Positions 9,550-18,623 of a stretch of 64,000 nt of DNA are shown piece by piece; the first letter of the stretch is position 1, and every line of letters begins with the position of its first letter. The translations under genes and the position numbers were made by a program. Under the pieces are notes generated by a model, which did not search any database, was not told the DNA's origin, and was given only the letters and a program-made list of their open reading frames with translations. Source of the DNA: Mesobacillus harenae (GTDB lineage Bacteria; Bacillota; Bacilli; Bacillales; Cytobacillaceae); assembly GCF_013343715.1 (NCBI RefSeq), contig NZ_JABUNR010000001.1, positions 1 through 64,000 of the forward strand, in the 5' to 3' direction.

Positions 9550-10479
9550 GTGAAAATATTTGATGGTCATTGCGATGCTTTATATAAAATGTTTATTGAC
9601 CAATCTTTGAACTTCGAAAACTCTAAGGAAATGCATGTAACATATCACAATATTAAAAATGCTGGCATAAAAGTTCAATCCTTTGCCATTTATGTTCCTG
9701 AATCAGTACACCCAGATTTAAAATTTAATGCAGCTCTCTATATGGTGGATCTATTTTACGAAAATATCCTAAAAAGATTTCCCGAGTTTAGACTAGTTAA
9801 AACAAAGCAGGACCTTTCCAGCCTCGAAAAGAATGAAATTGGTGCAATCTTAACATTGGAGGGCTGTGATTGTATTGGGTCTGACTTAGTTAAACTAAAG
9901 ACACTGCTTCGTCTTGGTGTAACGGCAGTTGGCCTTACTTGGAACTATGCTAATGATGTTGCAGATGGATCACTTGAAGAGAGAGGGGCGGGCTTGTCAA
10001 AGTTCGGAAAAAGCCTGGTTGCCCTTTTAAATCAAACAGAGACTGCATGTGATGTATCGCATTTATCAGATATGGGTTTTTGGGATGTAGTAGAATGGGC
10101 TGATCTATTGTATGCATCGCATTCGAACTGTTACTCGCTATGTCCTCACCCGAGAAACTTAAGGGATGAACAAATAGAAGCACTAATTGAAAGGGACAGT
10201 GTAATAGGCATAACCTTCGTCCCTAAGCTATTGACTGGAAAGAATTCTGCAACAATAACGGACATCCTCAGGCACATTGAACATATATGTGCACTCGGCG
10301 GCGAAAATCATGTAGGATTCGGTTCTGATTTTGACGGAGTGGAGAAAACTGTAGTGGGACTATTTAACACCGGAGATTACGATTACTTGGCTAACGAACT
10401 CCAAAAATATTATTCTAATATACAAGTTGAGAAGTTTATGTATCAAAATATGGCAAAAAGAATACTTAGAGAAAAGTAG
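9550..10479 (+). CDS. Membrane dipeptidase family (M19) zinc peptidase
   Basis: A 309-residue member of the renal dipeptidase family (MEROPS M19). The zinc ligands fit: DGHCD at residues 5-9 (HxD motif), LEGCDC near 100, ASHSN and a later histidine, and SDFDG near the C-terminus. The family cleaves dipeptides, often with a D-amino acid. The GTG start at 9550 follows ATAGGGAGGGC. It lies between spoVS and korA, an arrangement I recall from the B. cereus group rather than B. subtilis. The substrate cannot be told. Confidence 0.88.
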   Translation: MKIFDGHCDALYKMFIDQSLNFENSKEMHVTYHNIKNAGIKVQSFAIYVPESVHPDLKFNAALYMVDLFYENILKRFPEFRLVKTKQDLSSLEKNEIGAILTLEGCDCIGSDLVKLKTLLRLGVTAVGLTWNYANDVADGSLEERGAGLSKFGKSLVALLNQTETACDVSHLSDMGFWDVVEWADLLYASHSNCYSLCPHPRNLRDEQIEALIERDSVIGITFVPKLLTGKNSATITDILRHIEHICALGGENHVGFGSDFDGVEKTVVGLFNTGDYDYLANELQKYYSNIQVEKFMYQNMAKRILREK

Positions 10480-10627
10480 CAAAAGGAGTTGATTTTACTG
10501 CTTTATTTTTCCAAAATCATGTAAAAGAAGGAAGGTTGCCAGTATATTTTAAAAAATAAAAAAATATTCGTATTTTAATCAATATTTGTCCTGAAAGGGT
10601 TGCTTTTTTTTCTGCATAGGTCTAGAA

Positions 10628-10642
10628 TTGTAAGCGTTTAGT
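10628..10642 (+). promoter_or_regulatory. Candidate CcpA (cre) site upstream of korAB
   Basis: TTGTAAGCGTTTAGT matches the B. subtilis cre consensus WTGNAANCGNWNNCW at 14 of 15 positions; the C near the end is G. It lies about 140 bases before korA. Carbon catabolite control of the oxidoreductase is an inference. Confidence 0.45.
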
Positions 10643-10781
10643 ACCGTCCAATAGTTATTGTTTTAGCTATAGATATATAGTGTCTGGCTAAGGTGGCCAG
10701 ATTGAATTGGAACCGGGCTACTCTAAAAAACAGAAAACGTTTTTACATAACTTTTTAACGTAACCAAAGGGGTGTAAGGGA

Positions 10782-12518
10782 ATGATCAATCAACTTTCAT
10801 GGAAAGTTGGAGGACAGCAAGGGGAAGGTATTGAAAGCACAGGGGAAATATTTTCGATCGCATTAAACCGTTTAGGGTATTATCTGTATGGTTACCGCCA
10901 CTTTTCATCAAGGATTAAAGGCGGGCATACTAATAACAAAATCCGTGTGAGCACAACTCAAGTCCGCTCCATTTCGGATGATTTAGACATTCTAGTTGCA
11001 TTTGACCAGGAAACAATAGATGTAAACTTCAAAGAATTGCATGCAAACGGCGTGATGATTGCGGATGCGAAATTTAATCCGAAGAAGCCGGAAGATACAG
11101 AAGCCGCACTATATGCTGTACCATTCACAGAGATTGCCACAGACCTAGGAACATCCCTCATGAAAAACATGGTTGCGATTGGAGCAACTAGCGCAGTCTT
11201 AGATTTAGATATTAAGGTTTTCGAAGAAGTTGTCGAAGAAATCTTTGGACGTAAAGGCCAGCAGGTTGTAGCAAAGAATATGGATGCTATTAAAGCAGGC
11301 TATGAATATATGAAGAATCAGCTTAGCGAGTCTACTCAGCTGATGCAGCTAGACAAGGCAGATGGCCAAAAGCGTCTGTTCATGATCGGAAACGATGCAA
11401 TCGCATTAGGTGCTGTTGCAGGCGGCTGCCGGTTCATGGCTGCCTACCCAATTACACCAGCTTCAGAAATAATGGAATACTTAATTAAAAAGCTTCCAGC
11501 CTTGGGCGGAACTGTTATCCAGACAGAAGATGAAATTGCTGCGGTAACTATGGCTATTGGTTCTAACTATGGTGGAGTACGTTCGATCACTGCTTCAGCT
11601 GGTCCTGGTCTTTCATTAAAAATGGAAGCAATCGGATTATCAGGAATTACCGAAACACCATTGGTAATTGTAGATACACAGCGTGGCGGTCCATCAACAG
11701 GACTTCCAACTAAACAGGAACAATCTGACTTAATGGCGATGATTTATGGAACGCATGGAGAAATTCCTAAAATTGTAATGGCTCCAAGTACAGTTCAGGA
11801 AGCTTTCTACGACGCAGCAGAAGCGTTTAACCTTGCAGAGGAGTACCAGTGCCCGGTCATCCTGTTATCTGACCTGCAGTTGTCCCTTGGTAAACAAACG
11901 GTTGAACCGCTTGATTTCAGCAAAGTAGAAATCCGCCGCGGAAAGCTTGTTACAGAAGAATTGCCTGAGATCGAGAATAAAGGCTATTTCAAACGTTTCG
12001 AAGTCACTGAGGATGGAGTATCTCCTCGTGTTATTCCTGGAACGAAAAATGGAATTCATCATATAACTGGTGTAGAACATGACGAAACAGGTAAGCCTTC
12101 AGAATCTGCTGCTAACCGTAATGCTCAAATGGATAAGCGTTTCCGTAAGGTTGAAAATATCAAGTTTGACACTCCAGTCTATAAAAATGCGCCGCATGAA
12201 GAAGCGGATCTTTTGATCGTAGGCTTTAACTCTACAAGAGGGACAATTGAAGAAGCAATCGGACGTCTTGAGAAGGATGGACTTAAGGTAAACCATGCTC
12301 ATATGCGCTTGATTCATCCATTCCCGGTTGATGAAATGCTGCCTCTTGTAAAATCAGCGAAACAGATTGCAGTTGTTGAAAACAACGCGACAGGCCAGCT
12401 TGCAAACATTATTAAGATGAATGTTGGAAGTGCTGAAAAGCTGACTAAGATTCTAAAGTACGACGGAAATCCTTTCTTGCCGCATGAAATTCACACCAAA
12501 TGCAAGGAGTTGTTCTAA
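10782..12518 (+). CDS. korA: 2-oxoacid:acceptor (ferredoxin) oxidoreductase alpha subunit
   Basis: A 578-residue subunit with the gamma-type domain fused in front (QQGEGIESTGEIFSIALNR, residues about 10-190) and the alpha domain behind (AAYPITPASEIMEYL; QTEDEIAAVTMAIGSNYGG). With KorB it oxidatively decarboxylates a 2-oxoacid, most likely 2-oxoglutarate, to the CoA ester with ferredoxin as acceptor. The fusion is the common Bacillus architecture. It abuts korB: the stop is followed at once by the korB ATG, so the two are translationally linked. A cre-like site lies upstream. Confidence 0.9.
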   Translation: MINQLSWKVGGQQGEGIESTGEIFSIALNRLGYYLYGYRHFSSRIKGGHTNNKIRVSTTQVRSISDDLDILVAFDQETIDVNFKELHANGVMIADAKFNPKKPEDTEAALYAVPFTEIATDLGTSLMKNMVAIGATSAVLDLDIKVFEEVVEEIFGRKGQQVVAKNMDAIKAGYEYMKNQLSESTQLMQLDKADGQKRLFMIGNDAIALGAVAGGCRFMAAYPITPASEIMEYLIKKLPALGGTVIQTEDEIAAVTMAIGSNYGGVRSITASAGPGLSLKMEAIGLSGITETPLVIVDTQRGGPSTGLPTKQEQSDLMAMIYGTHGEIPKIVMAPSTVQEAFYDAAEAFNLAEEYQCPVILLSDLQLSLGKQTVEPLDFSKVEIRRGKLVTEELPEIENKGYFKRFEVTEDGVSPRVIPGTKNGIHHITGVEHDETGKPSESAANRNAQMDKRFRKVENIKFDTPVYKNAPHEEADLLIVGFNSTRGTIEEAIGRLEKDGLKVNHAHMRLIHPFPVDEMLPLVKSAKQIAVVENNATGQLANIIKMNVGSAEKLTKILKYDGNPFLPHEIHTKCKELF

Positions 12519-13385
12519 ATGGCAACATTTAAAGAGTTTCGTAATAATGTTAAACCTAACTGGTGCCCTGGATGCGGCGACTTCTCTGTTCAGGCAGCAA
12601 TTCAGCGTGCAGCAGCAAATGTAGGATTAGAGCCGGAAAACCTTGCTGTTGTATCAGGTATCGGGTGCTCAGGCCGTATCTCTGGTTACATTAACTCGTA
12701 TGGTTTCCATGGTATTCATGGACGTGCTCTTCCAATTGCTCAAGGTGTTAAAATGGCAAACCGTGACCTGACTGTAATCGCATCTGGCGGTGACGGGGAT
12801 GGATTCGCAATTGGTATGGGACATACAATACATTCTATCCGCCGTAACATCGATATTACTTACATTGTTATGGATAATCAAATCTACGGTTTGACAAAAG
12901 GGCAAACATCGCCTCGTTCAGCCGCTGGTTTTAAAACAAAATCAACACCATCTGGTTCAATCGAACAAGCAATATCACCTATGGAAATGGCTTTGAGTGC
13001 TGGGGCGACATTCGTGGCACAAAGCTTTTCTACCGATCTTAAGGACTTAACAGCATTAATTGAGGCAGGAATCAACCATAAAGGATTCTCTCTAATCAAC
13101 GTATTTAGCCCGTGTGTAACGTACAATAAAATAAACACTTACGATTGGTTTAAAGAAAACCTGACAAAGCTTAGCGATATTGAAGGCTATGATCCATCAA
13201 ACCGTGGAGCAGCTATGCAGACATTAATGAATCATGATAGTCTTGTAACTGGTTTAATTTATCAGGATACAGAGCGTAAATCTTACCAGGAGCTTGTTAA
13301 CGGCTATTCCGAAACGCCGCTTGCTCATGCTGATCTGAAACTTGATCAAGAGCATTTTGACAAATTAGCTGCTGAATTCATGTAA
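12519..13385 (+). CDS. korB: 2-oxoacid:acceptor oxidoreductase beta subunit
   Basis: A 288-residue thiamine-diphosphate subunit. It has the NWCPGCGDF cysteine motif at the start, IGCSGRISGYI, and the ThDP/metal motif GGDGDGFAIG followed by DNQIYGLTKGQ. It is the partner of KorA, starting on the base after its stop. Together they form a soluble 2-oxoacid:ferredoxin oxidoreductase. A strong terminator ends the operon. Confidence 0.92.
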   Translation: MATFKEFRNNVKPNWCPGCGDFSVQAAIQRAAANVGLEPENLAVVSGIGCSGRISGYINSYGFHGIHGRALPIAQGVKMANRDLTVIASGGDGDGFAIGMGHTIHSIRRNIDITYIVMDNQIYGLTKGQTSPRSAAGFKTKSTPSGSIEQAISPMEMALSAGATFVAQSFSTDLKDLTALIEAGINHKGFSLINVFSPCVTYNKINTYDWFKENLTKLSDIEGYDPSNRGAAMQTLMNHDSLVTGLIYQDTERKSYQELVNGYSETPLAHADLKLDQEHFDKLAAEFM

Positions 13386-13393
13386 AAGTAACA

Positions 13394-13434
13394 ACAAGAA
13401 CCCCGGTCAATAAGACCGGGGTTCTTGTTTGTTT
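13394..13434 (+). terminator. korAB intrinsic terminator
   Basis: A 15-bp stem (13394-13408 with 13414-13428, core AACCCCGGTC/GACCGGGGTT) with an AATAA loop is followed by a T-rich tract. Confidence 0.92.
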
Positions 13435-13650
13435 TCAGGAAAGTATTAAAAGTTCAATGCGGATAATCGATGGGTTGTTTGCATTCAGCTCTAGCTAGCA
13501 TCCATCGTAGGAAAACCGTCCACTTCCTGCAGAGACTCAATATGAAAGTGGTTTCAATCTGCACTTTCCTTATTTCAGTCAATGTTCAGCCTGACATACT
13601 TCGAATAAAGAGATTTTTTCCTGAGAAAAAAAGATTGTAAGGGGGAATGT

Positions 13651-13693
13651 TGTGATGCCAGTCACAGCGTTATAGAAAATGGCCATTTATAAT
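13651..13693 (+). promoter_or_regulatory. Candidate Fnr-type box with -10 element
   Basis: TGTGATGCCAGTCACA (13651-13666) is a perfect TGTGA-N6-TCACA palindrome, the Fnr/CRP-family consensus used in Bacillus. TATAAT at 13688-13693 puts the expected start near 13700, so the box would be centred close to -41.5, the classic activator position. No good -35 hexamer is present, as expected for an activator-dependent promoter. What it drives is unclear; miaB begins about 330 bases further on. Confidence 0.5.
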
Positions 13694-14031
13694 AGGCTTT
13701 GGTGAGCGGACAAGGGCAGTTACATATCATTCTAGCTAGGAAAAAACATTAATTTATCCATTTTTACTTTTTCAGCTATACAGCAATAAAAACATTTATA
13801 AGCTTTTTGGGTTTTCGTAGTTAAACAGACATAGAGCGTTGGTCCAGCTAGAAAGGCGAGGGAAACATCCTGTTCTTTCTATTGTTTTCAAAGGCTATTA
13901 CCTTTATACTATTATAATGTGCGGATTGATATATCTAGGATCTTTTTAGTTATCAATAAGCATGATCTATGAATAATAATTTCTATAATAGCAAGTCTTT
14001 GATAAACAAACTTGATGAAAGGGGCATGATG
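13694..14031. other. Long leader/intergenic region before miaB
   Basis: No convincing ORF is seen. A second TATAAT at 13913-13918 may be the -10 of the direct miaB promoter, with no good -35 at the right distance. The segment around 13762-13806 (TTTTTACTTTTT ... AATAAAAACATTTATAAGC) resembles part of the rny leader at 5791-5830. Confidence 0.35.
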
Positions 14032-15588
14032 ATGAACGAGAACCAGCGTTTAGAAGGTCAGCAAATAAAGGAAGCTAATCCTTCGGACAAAAAATCCGAC
14101 AAAGATTACAGCAAATTCTTTGAAACAGTTTACACTCCGCCGTCATTGAAAGACGCTAAAAAGCGCGGTAAGGAAGAAGTCTCCTATCACAAGGACTTTG
14201 ATATTCCTGAAGAGTTCCGCGGAATGGGTAAAGGGCGTAAGTTTTACATCCGTACATACGGATGTCAGATGAATGAGCATGATACTGAGGTCATGGCAGG
14301 TATCTTCCTTAATCTTGGATATGAACCAACTAATACAACAGAGGATGCAGATGTAATTCTATTGAATACTTGTGCAATCCGCGAAAATGCGGAAAACAAA
14401 GTATTTGGGGAATTGGGCCATCTAAAACCATTAAAAGTGGAAAAGCCAGACTTAATTATCGGTGTTTGCGGCTGTATGTCTCAGGAAGAATCAGTCGTCA
14501 ATAAGATCCTGAAAACATACAATCAAGTTGATATGATTTTCGGTACCCACAACATTCACCGCCTGCCACACATTTTAAATGAGGCTTATATGTCTAAGGA
14601 AATGGTGGTCGAGGTTTGGTCTAAGGAAGGCGACGTTATTGAAAACCTTCCAAAAGTTCGCCGCGGCAACATTAAAGCGTGGGTGAACATCATGTATGGC
14701 TGCGACAAGTTCTGCACCTACTGTATTGTTCCTTTTACGCGCGGGAAAGAGCGGAGCCGCCGTCCTGAAGATATTATCCAGGAGGTGCGCCAGCTAGCTG
14801 CACAGGGCTATCAGGAAGTTACCCTTCTTGGCCAAAACGTAAACGCATATGGTAAAGACTTTACTGACATCAAGTTTGGACTTGGTGAATTGATGGAAGA
14901 AATGCGTAAAATTGATATTCCGCGTGTTCGTTTTACGACTAGCCATCCGCGCGACTTCGATGATCATTTAATAGAAGTGCTTGCAAAAGGCGGGAACTTG
15001 GTGGAGCATATCCATCTTCCGGTTCAATCCGGCTCAACAGATGTATTAAAAATCATGGCTCGGAAATATAGCCGGGAACAATACCTTGAGCTCGTTCGTA
15101 AAATTAAAGCAGCGATTCCAGATGCTGTACTAACGACAGATATCATTGTAGGATACCCAAACGAAACAGATGAACAGTTTGAAGAAACAATGAGTCTGTA
15201 CCGTGAAGTTGGCTTTGACACAGCTTATACGTTTATTTACTCCCCAAGGGAAGGTACCCCTGCTGCTAAAATGCAGGACAATGTTCCAATGGAAGTGAAG
15301 AAGCAGCGCTTGCAGCGGTTAAACAGTCTTGTTAACGAGGGATCTGCCGAAGCAATGAAAAAATATCTTGGTGAAATTGTTGAGGTATTGGTTGAAGGCG
15401 AAAGCAAAAACAATCCTGATGTTATGGCAGGCTATACACGCAAAAACAAGCTTGTTAACTTTAAAGCGCCGAAAACAGCAATTGGCAAGTTAGTGAAAGT
15501 TAGAGTGACCGATGCAAGAACGTGGTCATTAAATGGCGAAATGGTTGATGAAATGGTTGAACAATTAGAAGCGGCTGAGGTGAATTAA
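14032..15588 (+). CDS. miaB: tRNA-2-methylthio-N6-dimethylallyladenosine synthase
   Basis: A 518-residue radical-SAM methylthiotransferase that adds the 2-methylthio group to i6A37 of tRNAs. Parts in order: MTTase N-terminal domain with three cysteines ([30 protein letters not shown]), the radical-SAM CxxxCxxC motif ([16 protein letters not shown]), and a C-terminal TRAM domain ([11 protein letters not shown]). ATG 14032 is preferred; AAAGGGG at 14018-14024 precedes a run of three ATGs. It works on the product of MiaA (27.4 kb). ricA begins 2 bases after the stop. Confidence 0.96.
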   Translation: MNENQRLEGQQIKEANPSDKKSDKDYSKFFETVYTPPSLKDAKKRGKEEVSYHKDFDIPEEFRGMGKGRKFYIRTYGCQMNEHDTEVMAGIFLNLGYEPTNTTEDADVILLNTCAIRENAENKVFGELGHLKPLKVEKPDLIIGVCGCMSQEESVVNKILKTYNQVDMIFGTHNIHRLPHILNEAYMSKEMVVEVWSKEGDVIENLPKVRRGNIKAWVNIMYGCDKFCTYCIVPFTRGKERSRRPEDIIQEVRQLAAQGYQEVTLLGQNVNAYGKDFTDIKFGLGELMEEMRKIDIPRVRFTTSHPRDFDDHLIEVLAKGGNLVEHIHLPVQSGSTDVLKIMARKYSREQYLELVRKIKAAIPDAVLTTDIIVGYPNETDEQFEETMSLYREVGFDTAYTFIYSPREGTPAAKMQDNVPMEVKKQRLQRLNSLVNEGSAEAMKKYLGEIVEVLVEGESKNNPDVMAGYTRKNKLVNFKAPKTAIGKLVKVRVTDARTWSLNGEMVDEMVEQLEAAEVN

Positions 15589-15589
15589 T

Positions 15590-16021
15590 ATGTCTAAATA
15601 CACAAAAACTGACATTATGGCACGTGCGAAAGAATTAGCACAAATGATTTCCGAAACAGAAGAAGTTGATTTCTTTAAGCGGGCAGAAGCTCAAATTAAT
15701 GAAAATGAAAAGGTTCGTACAACAATTGCCCAAATAAAGGCATTGCAAAAGCAGGCCGTTAACTTCCAGCATTATGGAAAGCAGGAAGCATTGAAGAAGA
15801 TTGAAGCTAAAATTGATGCTCTCCAGACTGAATTGGATGAACTTCCAATCGTTCAGGAGTTTAAGCAATCCCAAGTTGAAGTAAATGACTTACTGCAAAT
15901 CATCGCTTCGACAATTTCGAATACAGTTACCGACGAAGTCATTTCATCCACAGGCGGAGACTTACTGCGCGGTGAAACAGGAGCAGCCCTGGCTAACAAA
16001 GGCGGCAGCTGCAGCCATTAA
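15590..16021 (+). CDS. ricA: RicA family protein (YmcA)
   Basis: A 143-residue helical protein of the YlbF/YmcA family. In B. subtilis RicA forms a complex with YlbF and YaaT that binds iron-sulfur clusters, tunes RNase Y specificity and promotes biofilm, competence and sporulation. The C-terminus GGSCSH keeps a cysteine expected for cluster binding. It is translationally coupled to miaB and ends at a terminator. RNase Y is encoded in the same window at 5.9 kb. Confidence 0.93.
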   Translation: MSKYTKTDIMARAKELAQMISETEEVDFFKRAEAQINENEKVRTTIAQIKALQKQAVNFQHYGKQEALKKIEAKIDALQTELDELPIVQEFKQSQVEVNDLLQIIASTISNTVTDEVISSTGGDLLRGETGAALANKGGSCSH

Positions 16022-16033
16022 TAGGATAGGATC

Positions 16034-16071
16034 AAAGACATGGTGCCAGAGGGTGCCATGTCTTTATTTTA
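16034..16071 (+). terminator. miaB-ricA terminator
   Basis: AAAGACATGG (16034-16043) and CCATGTCTTT (16056-16065) form a 10-bp stem, followed by ATTTTA. Confidence 0.75.
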
Positions 16072-16640
16072 TACCGTTCTAAATCCTCATAATTCTCCGT
16101 ATTATCCACTACTTCATTTTTTAGCATTTTAGTAGATGAAAGTGGTTGTTGCAAATATATTAAAGGAAAACAGAACAGGGTCATACCTTAAATTACTTAC
16201 GTACCCTGACTAAGGTTTATGCCTGGAATTAATAGTTCCTGATATCTTTCAAATTATCCATTTCTTCTGTTGACATGCCGAAATTAGTCTTCATGCTTCC
16301 TTCAACAGTTACTGAATATGCCGTTTATTTGTATAAGAAAAACTTTGAGCTTATCAGAAGGGAAATACTGCTGAGGCAGATGAACCCGGAGTTATCCTCT
16401 GCGGACAGCGTATGTATATGTTGGCTTCTACACAACCGTCACCTTTACCGGTTTCCCCCAGAATAAAGAATGAAGAGCTGATTGGCGGAATCAGCTCTTC
16501 TTATTTGGAGGAAGAAGTTAATTGGGAGTGTTATATTGCAGTTGCTAACAGCTTCATTTGAGACTGGAGATATGGCTTTAATTTCTAGCAATCCAGGAGG
16601 TGGCAAGCGGGTTATTGTCCTGACCTTCCCAGTTGGCTAG
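16072..16640. other. Gap with an orphan terminator, no supported gene
   Basis: Several short open frames occur (for example 16136-16204 and 16275-16466), but none has a ribosome-binding site or recognisable product; overlapping frames look like a decayed gene. A hairpin GAAGAGCTGATT/AATCAGCTCTTC (16472-16483, 16489-16500) followed by TTATTT looks like a terminator reading rightward, so something may once have been transcribed here. Confidence 0.4.
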
Positions 16641-16979
16641 TTATTTTCTGCCTCCGCGTTCACGTCCGCGGGTATTCTCAACGTCAATCTCAACATCTTT
16701 TTCAATATCAACTTCATTTTCTTGTCTTACATCCTGATCTTGATCAAGCTCATTAGCCGCAACATTAGTTATATCTTCAATATCAATCTCGTTGTCGTCA
16801 CCGTCTACAATTACCAATATTAGTTGAGTAGCTTCTGCAGTCTGTGCTGCTTCCTGGGAAGCAAAATTCGTTTGCTCCATTTCTTTACTTCTGCCTGATC
16901 TCGTATCGGCAACGAAATCACCGGCTTCAGTTCTTCTGAGACGGACGCATGCATTTCCAAAAACTCTATCGTGCAACAT
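16641..16979 (-). CDS. Acidic hypothetical protein, possibly spore-associated
   Basis: A 112-residue protein I do not recognise. GGGAGGTGAATAGAT before the ATG is an excellent ribosome-binding site, so the gene is likely real. The N-terminal 40 residues are mixed; the middle has a hydrophobic TQLILVIVDGDD segment; the rest is very acidic and repetitive (EIDIEDI, DQDQDV, EVDIEKDVEIDVE) with a basic tail RGRERGGRK. It lies between ricA and cotE on the opposite strand. A faint resemblance to CotX/CotV-type coat proteins is only a guess from composition and neighbourhood. Confidence 0.6.
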   Translation of the reverse strand: MLHDRVFGNACVRLRRTEAGDFVADTRSGRSKEMEQTNFASQEAAQTAEATQLILVIVDGDDNEIDIEDITNVAANELDQDQDVRQENEVDIEKDVEIDVENTRGRERGGRK

Positions 16980-17135
16980 ATCTATTCACCTCCCTTCAAT
17001 TTCCTGAATATGCTGTAACTCAAGGTGGATTAATACCTCTCTATAAATTTTAAAAGATCTTTGAGATTGAATGCATCGTCTTTTTTGTCTTGGTCAGGAT
17101 TTATTGGAGTGGAAAAAGGAATAATTGTTGAGATC

Positions 17136-17312
17136 TTATTTCTTCTCATCCTGTTTTTTTTTGATGTTATCAAGGGCTTTAACTACCTGGTTTTTCACCT
17201 GATCCAACACTGCTTTTAGTTCCTCTTCTGCAAGGCTATTTTTTTCATTGGTATATACCTTTCCATTCTTATTAATCTTGTAGGTAAAGTTTCTGTTACT
17301 CGACTTTCCCAT
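17136..17312 (-). CDS. Small lysine-rich hypothetical protein
   Basis: A 58-residue protein starting MGKSSNRNFTYKINKNGKVY and ending KKKQDEKK. GGAGGTGAGAGGTT precedes the ATG, a near-perfect ribosome-binding site. The second half is a predicted amphipathic helix (LAEEELKAVLDQVKNQVV). I know no family for it. It lies upstream of, and in line with, the acidic protein gene at 16641-16979 (157 bases between), so the two could share a transcript. Confidence 0.6.
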   Translation of the reverse strand: MGKSSNRNFTYKINKNGKVYTNEKNSLAEEELKAVLDQVKNQVVKALDNIKKKQDEKK

Positions 17313-17425
17313 AACCTCTCACCTCCTTCCACTTGGTATATCTTATGGTTGTATGGAAAAGCCTGTATCAGCATTTAACAGAGGACAAGCGCACATTTTA
17401 GTAGATTTTAGATTTAGCCCATGTA

Positions 17426-17452
17426 AAAAAGCACCATAAATAGGTGCTTTTT
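17426..17452. terminator. Bidirectional hairpin terminator
   Basis: AAAAAGCACC (17426-17435) and GGTGCTTTTT (17443-17452) form a 10-bp stem with A and T tracts at both sides. It could end transcripts from either strand. Confidence 0.65.
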
Positions 17453-17753
17453 AATTAAGATACAAGGCCTTCAAACTTTCCTAGCTCAATGGTTAGCAAT
17501 GAAGCAACTAAAAACATCTCAAACTTCTTTTCGTTCATGAAAACGCCAGCAAGTTATCATGTCTTAAAATGCTGCTTCTAACCAACTGCAACTGAAAACG
17601 GAAGTATTCTAACTCCAGCAATTAGACATTTATCCGAAAATAACATCTTCATCGGAGTAGTATAACAAAAAGTAAGTTTCTTCCATATATGAAGCAACAG
17701 GTTTACCATCAACAGTACTTAATGGGTTTCCTGTCCCTATTTTTGAAACTGCG
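17453..17753. other. Intergenic region, nothing recognised
   Basis: About 300 bases with no ORF having a ribosome-binding site and no clear structure. Confidence 0.4.
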
Positions 17754-17781
17754 TAACATAAAAAAGGGCTCAGCATACAAT
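17754..17781 (+). promoter_or_regulatory. Candidate sigma-E promoter of cotE
   Basis: CATACAAT at 17774-17781 is a perfect match to the sigma-E -10 consensus (CATACANT). TAACATA at 17754-17760 matches the -35 consensus at 5 of 7 positions with a 13-nt spacer. cotE of B. subtilis has a sigma-E promoter, which fits. Confidence 0.6.
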
Positions 17782-17887
17782 GCAATATGCCTATATTTAA
17801 TCCAGTGATTAAGTAAATTTTAATCGCACACTAGTCTAATATCCCGCATAGGATGAATTGAAAAAGATTGAGGAGGGTTCGCTCGCA

Positions 17888-18433
17888 ATGGGAGAATACA
17901 GAGAGATTATCACGAAAGCAGTCGTAGCGAAAGGACGCAAATTTACCCAGTCCAATCACACGATAGCGCCTGCACATAATCCGTGCAGCATTCTCGGCTG
18001 CTGGATCATAAATCACACCTATAAAGCGAAGAAGATTGGTAAGACAGTAGAAATCAGCGGCTCTTATGACATTAACGTTTGGTACTCCTTTAATGATAAT
18101 ACAAAAACAGAAGTCGTTACTGAACGTGTTGCCTATACGGATGTCATTAAGTTAAAGTATCGCGATCCAGACTGCATGGATGACCATGATGTGATTGCTC
18201 AGGTACTTCAACAGCCAAACTGTGTTGAAGCTGTCATTTCACCAAATGGAAACAAGATTATTGTTCATGGGGAAAGAGAATTCCTGGTAGAGGTAATCGG
18301 AGAAACAAAAGTTTGTGTACACGTTAATCCAGATGGATGTGACGATGACGACGATGAATGGGGCTTCGAAGTGGAAGATGAAGAGTTCGAAGATTTAAAC
18401 CCAGACTTTTTAGTCGGTTCAGAAGAAGAATAA
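17888..18433 (+). CDS. cotE: Outer spore coat morphogenetic protein CotE
   Basis: A 181-residue CotE, the mother-cell protein that organises the outer coat. It aligns with B. subtilis CotE throughout ([35 protein letters not shown]) and ends in the typical acidic tail and DLNPDFLVG motif. ATG 17888 follows GAGGAGGG at 10 bases and gives the conserved start MGEYREI; earlier starts add unconserved residues. A sigma-E-like promoter lies about 110 bases upstream. cotE precedes mutSL as in B. subtilis. Confidence 0.96.
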   Translation: MGEYREIITKAVVAKGRKFTQSNHTIAPAHNPCSILGCWIINHTYKAKKIGKTVEISGSYDINVWYSFNDNTKTEVVTERVAYTDVIKLKYRDPDCMDDHDVIAQVLQQPNCVEAVISPNGNKIIVHGEREFLVEVIGETKVCVHVNPDGCDDDDDEWGFEVEDEEFEDLNPDFLVGSEEE

Positions 18434-18437
18434 CAAC

Positions 18438-18469
18438 AGACTAGGAAGGTTGCTTCCTAGTCTTTTTTT
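18438..18469 (+). terminator. cotE intrinsic terminator
   Basis: AGACTAGGAAG and CTTCCTAGTCT form an 11-bp stem followed by seven T. Confidence 0.92.
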
Positions 18470-18477
18470 GAATAGTA

Positions 18478-18523
18478 AAGGTGACAGGCACCATCCAGTT
18501 TACTGGATGGTGCCTGTCACCTT
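18478..18523. repeat. Perfect 22-bp inverted repeat with GGTGACAGGCACC core
   Basis: Positions 18478-18499 and 18502-18523 are perfectly complementary with only two bases between. The core GGTGACAGGCACC recurs between genes in many Bacillus relatives. It lies just after the cotE terminator and is not followed by a T-run. Confidence 0.75.
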
Positions 18524-18623
18524 CCATGAAGTTTCCAACTAATTAAGGGATTGATATTACGACTTTTGGATGAGGGAATTGAGAGGAGGCGTCTCTATAC
18601 TTGTAGTTAAGGAGGAGATCCGG

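Noticed and set aside
16275..16466. 63-codon open frame before an orphan terminator
   Set aside because: No ribosome-binding site, no recognisable product, and an overlapping frame is open over the same bases.
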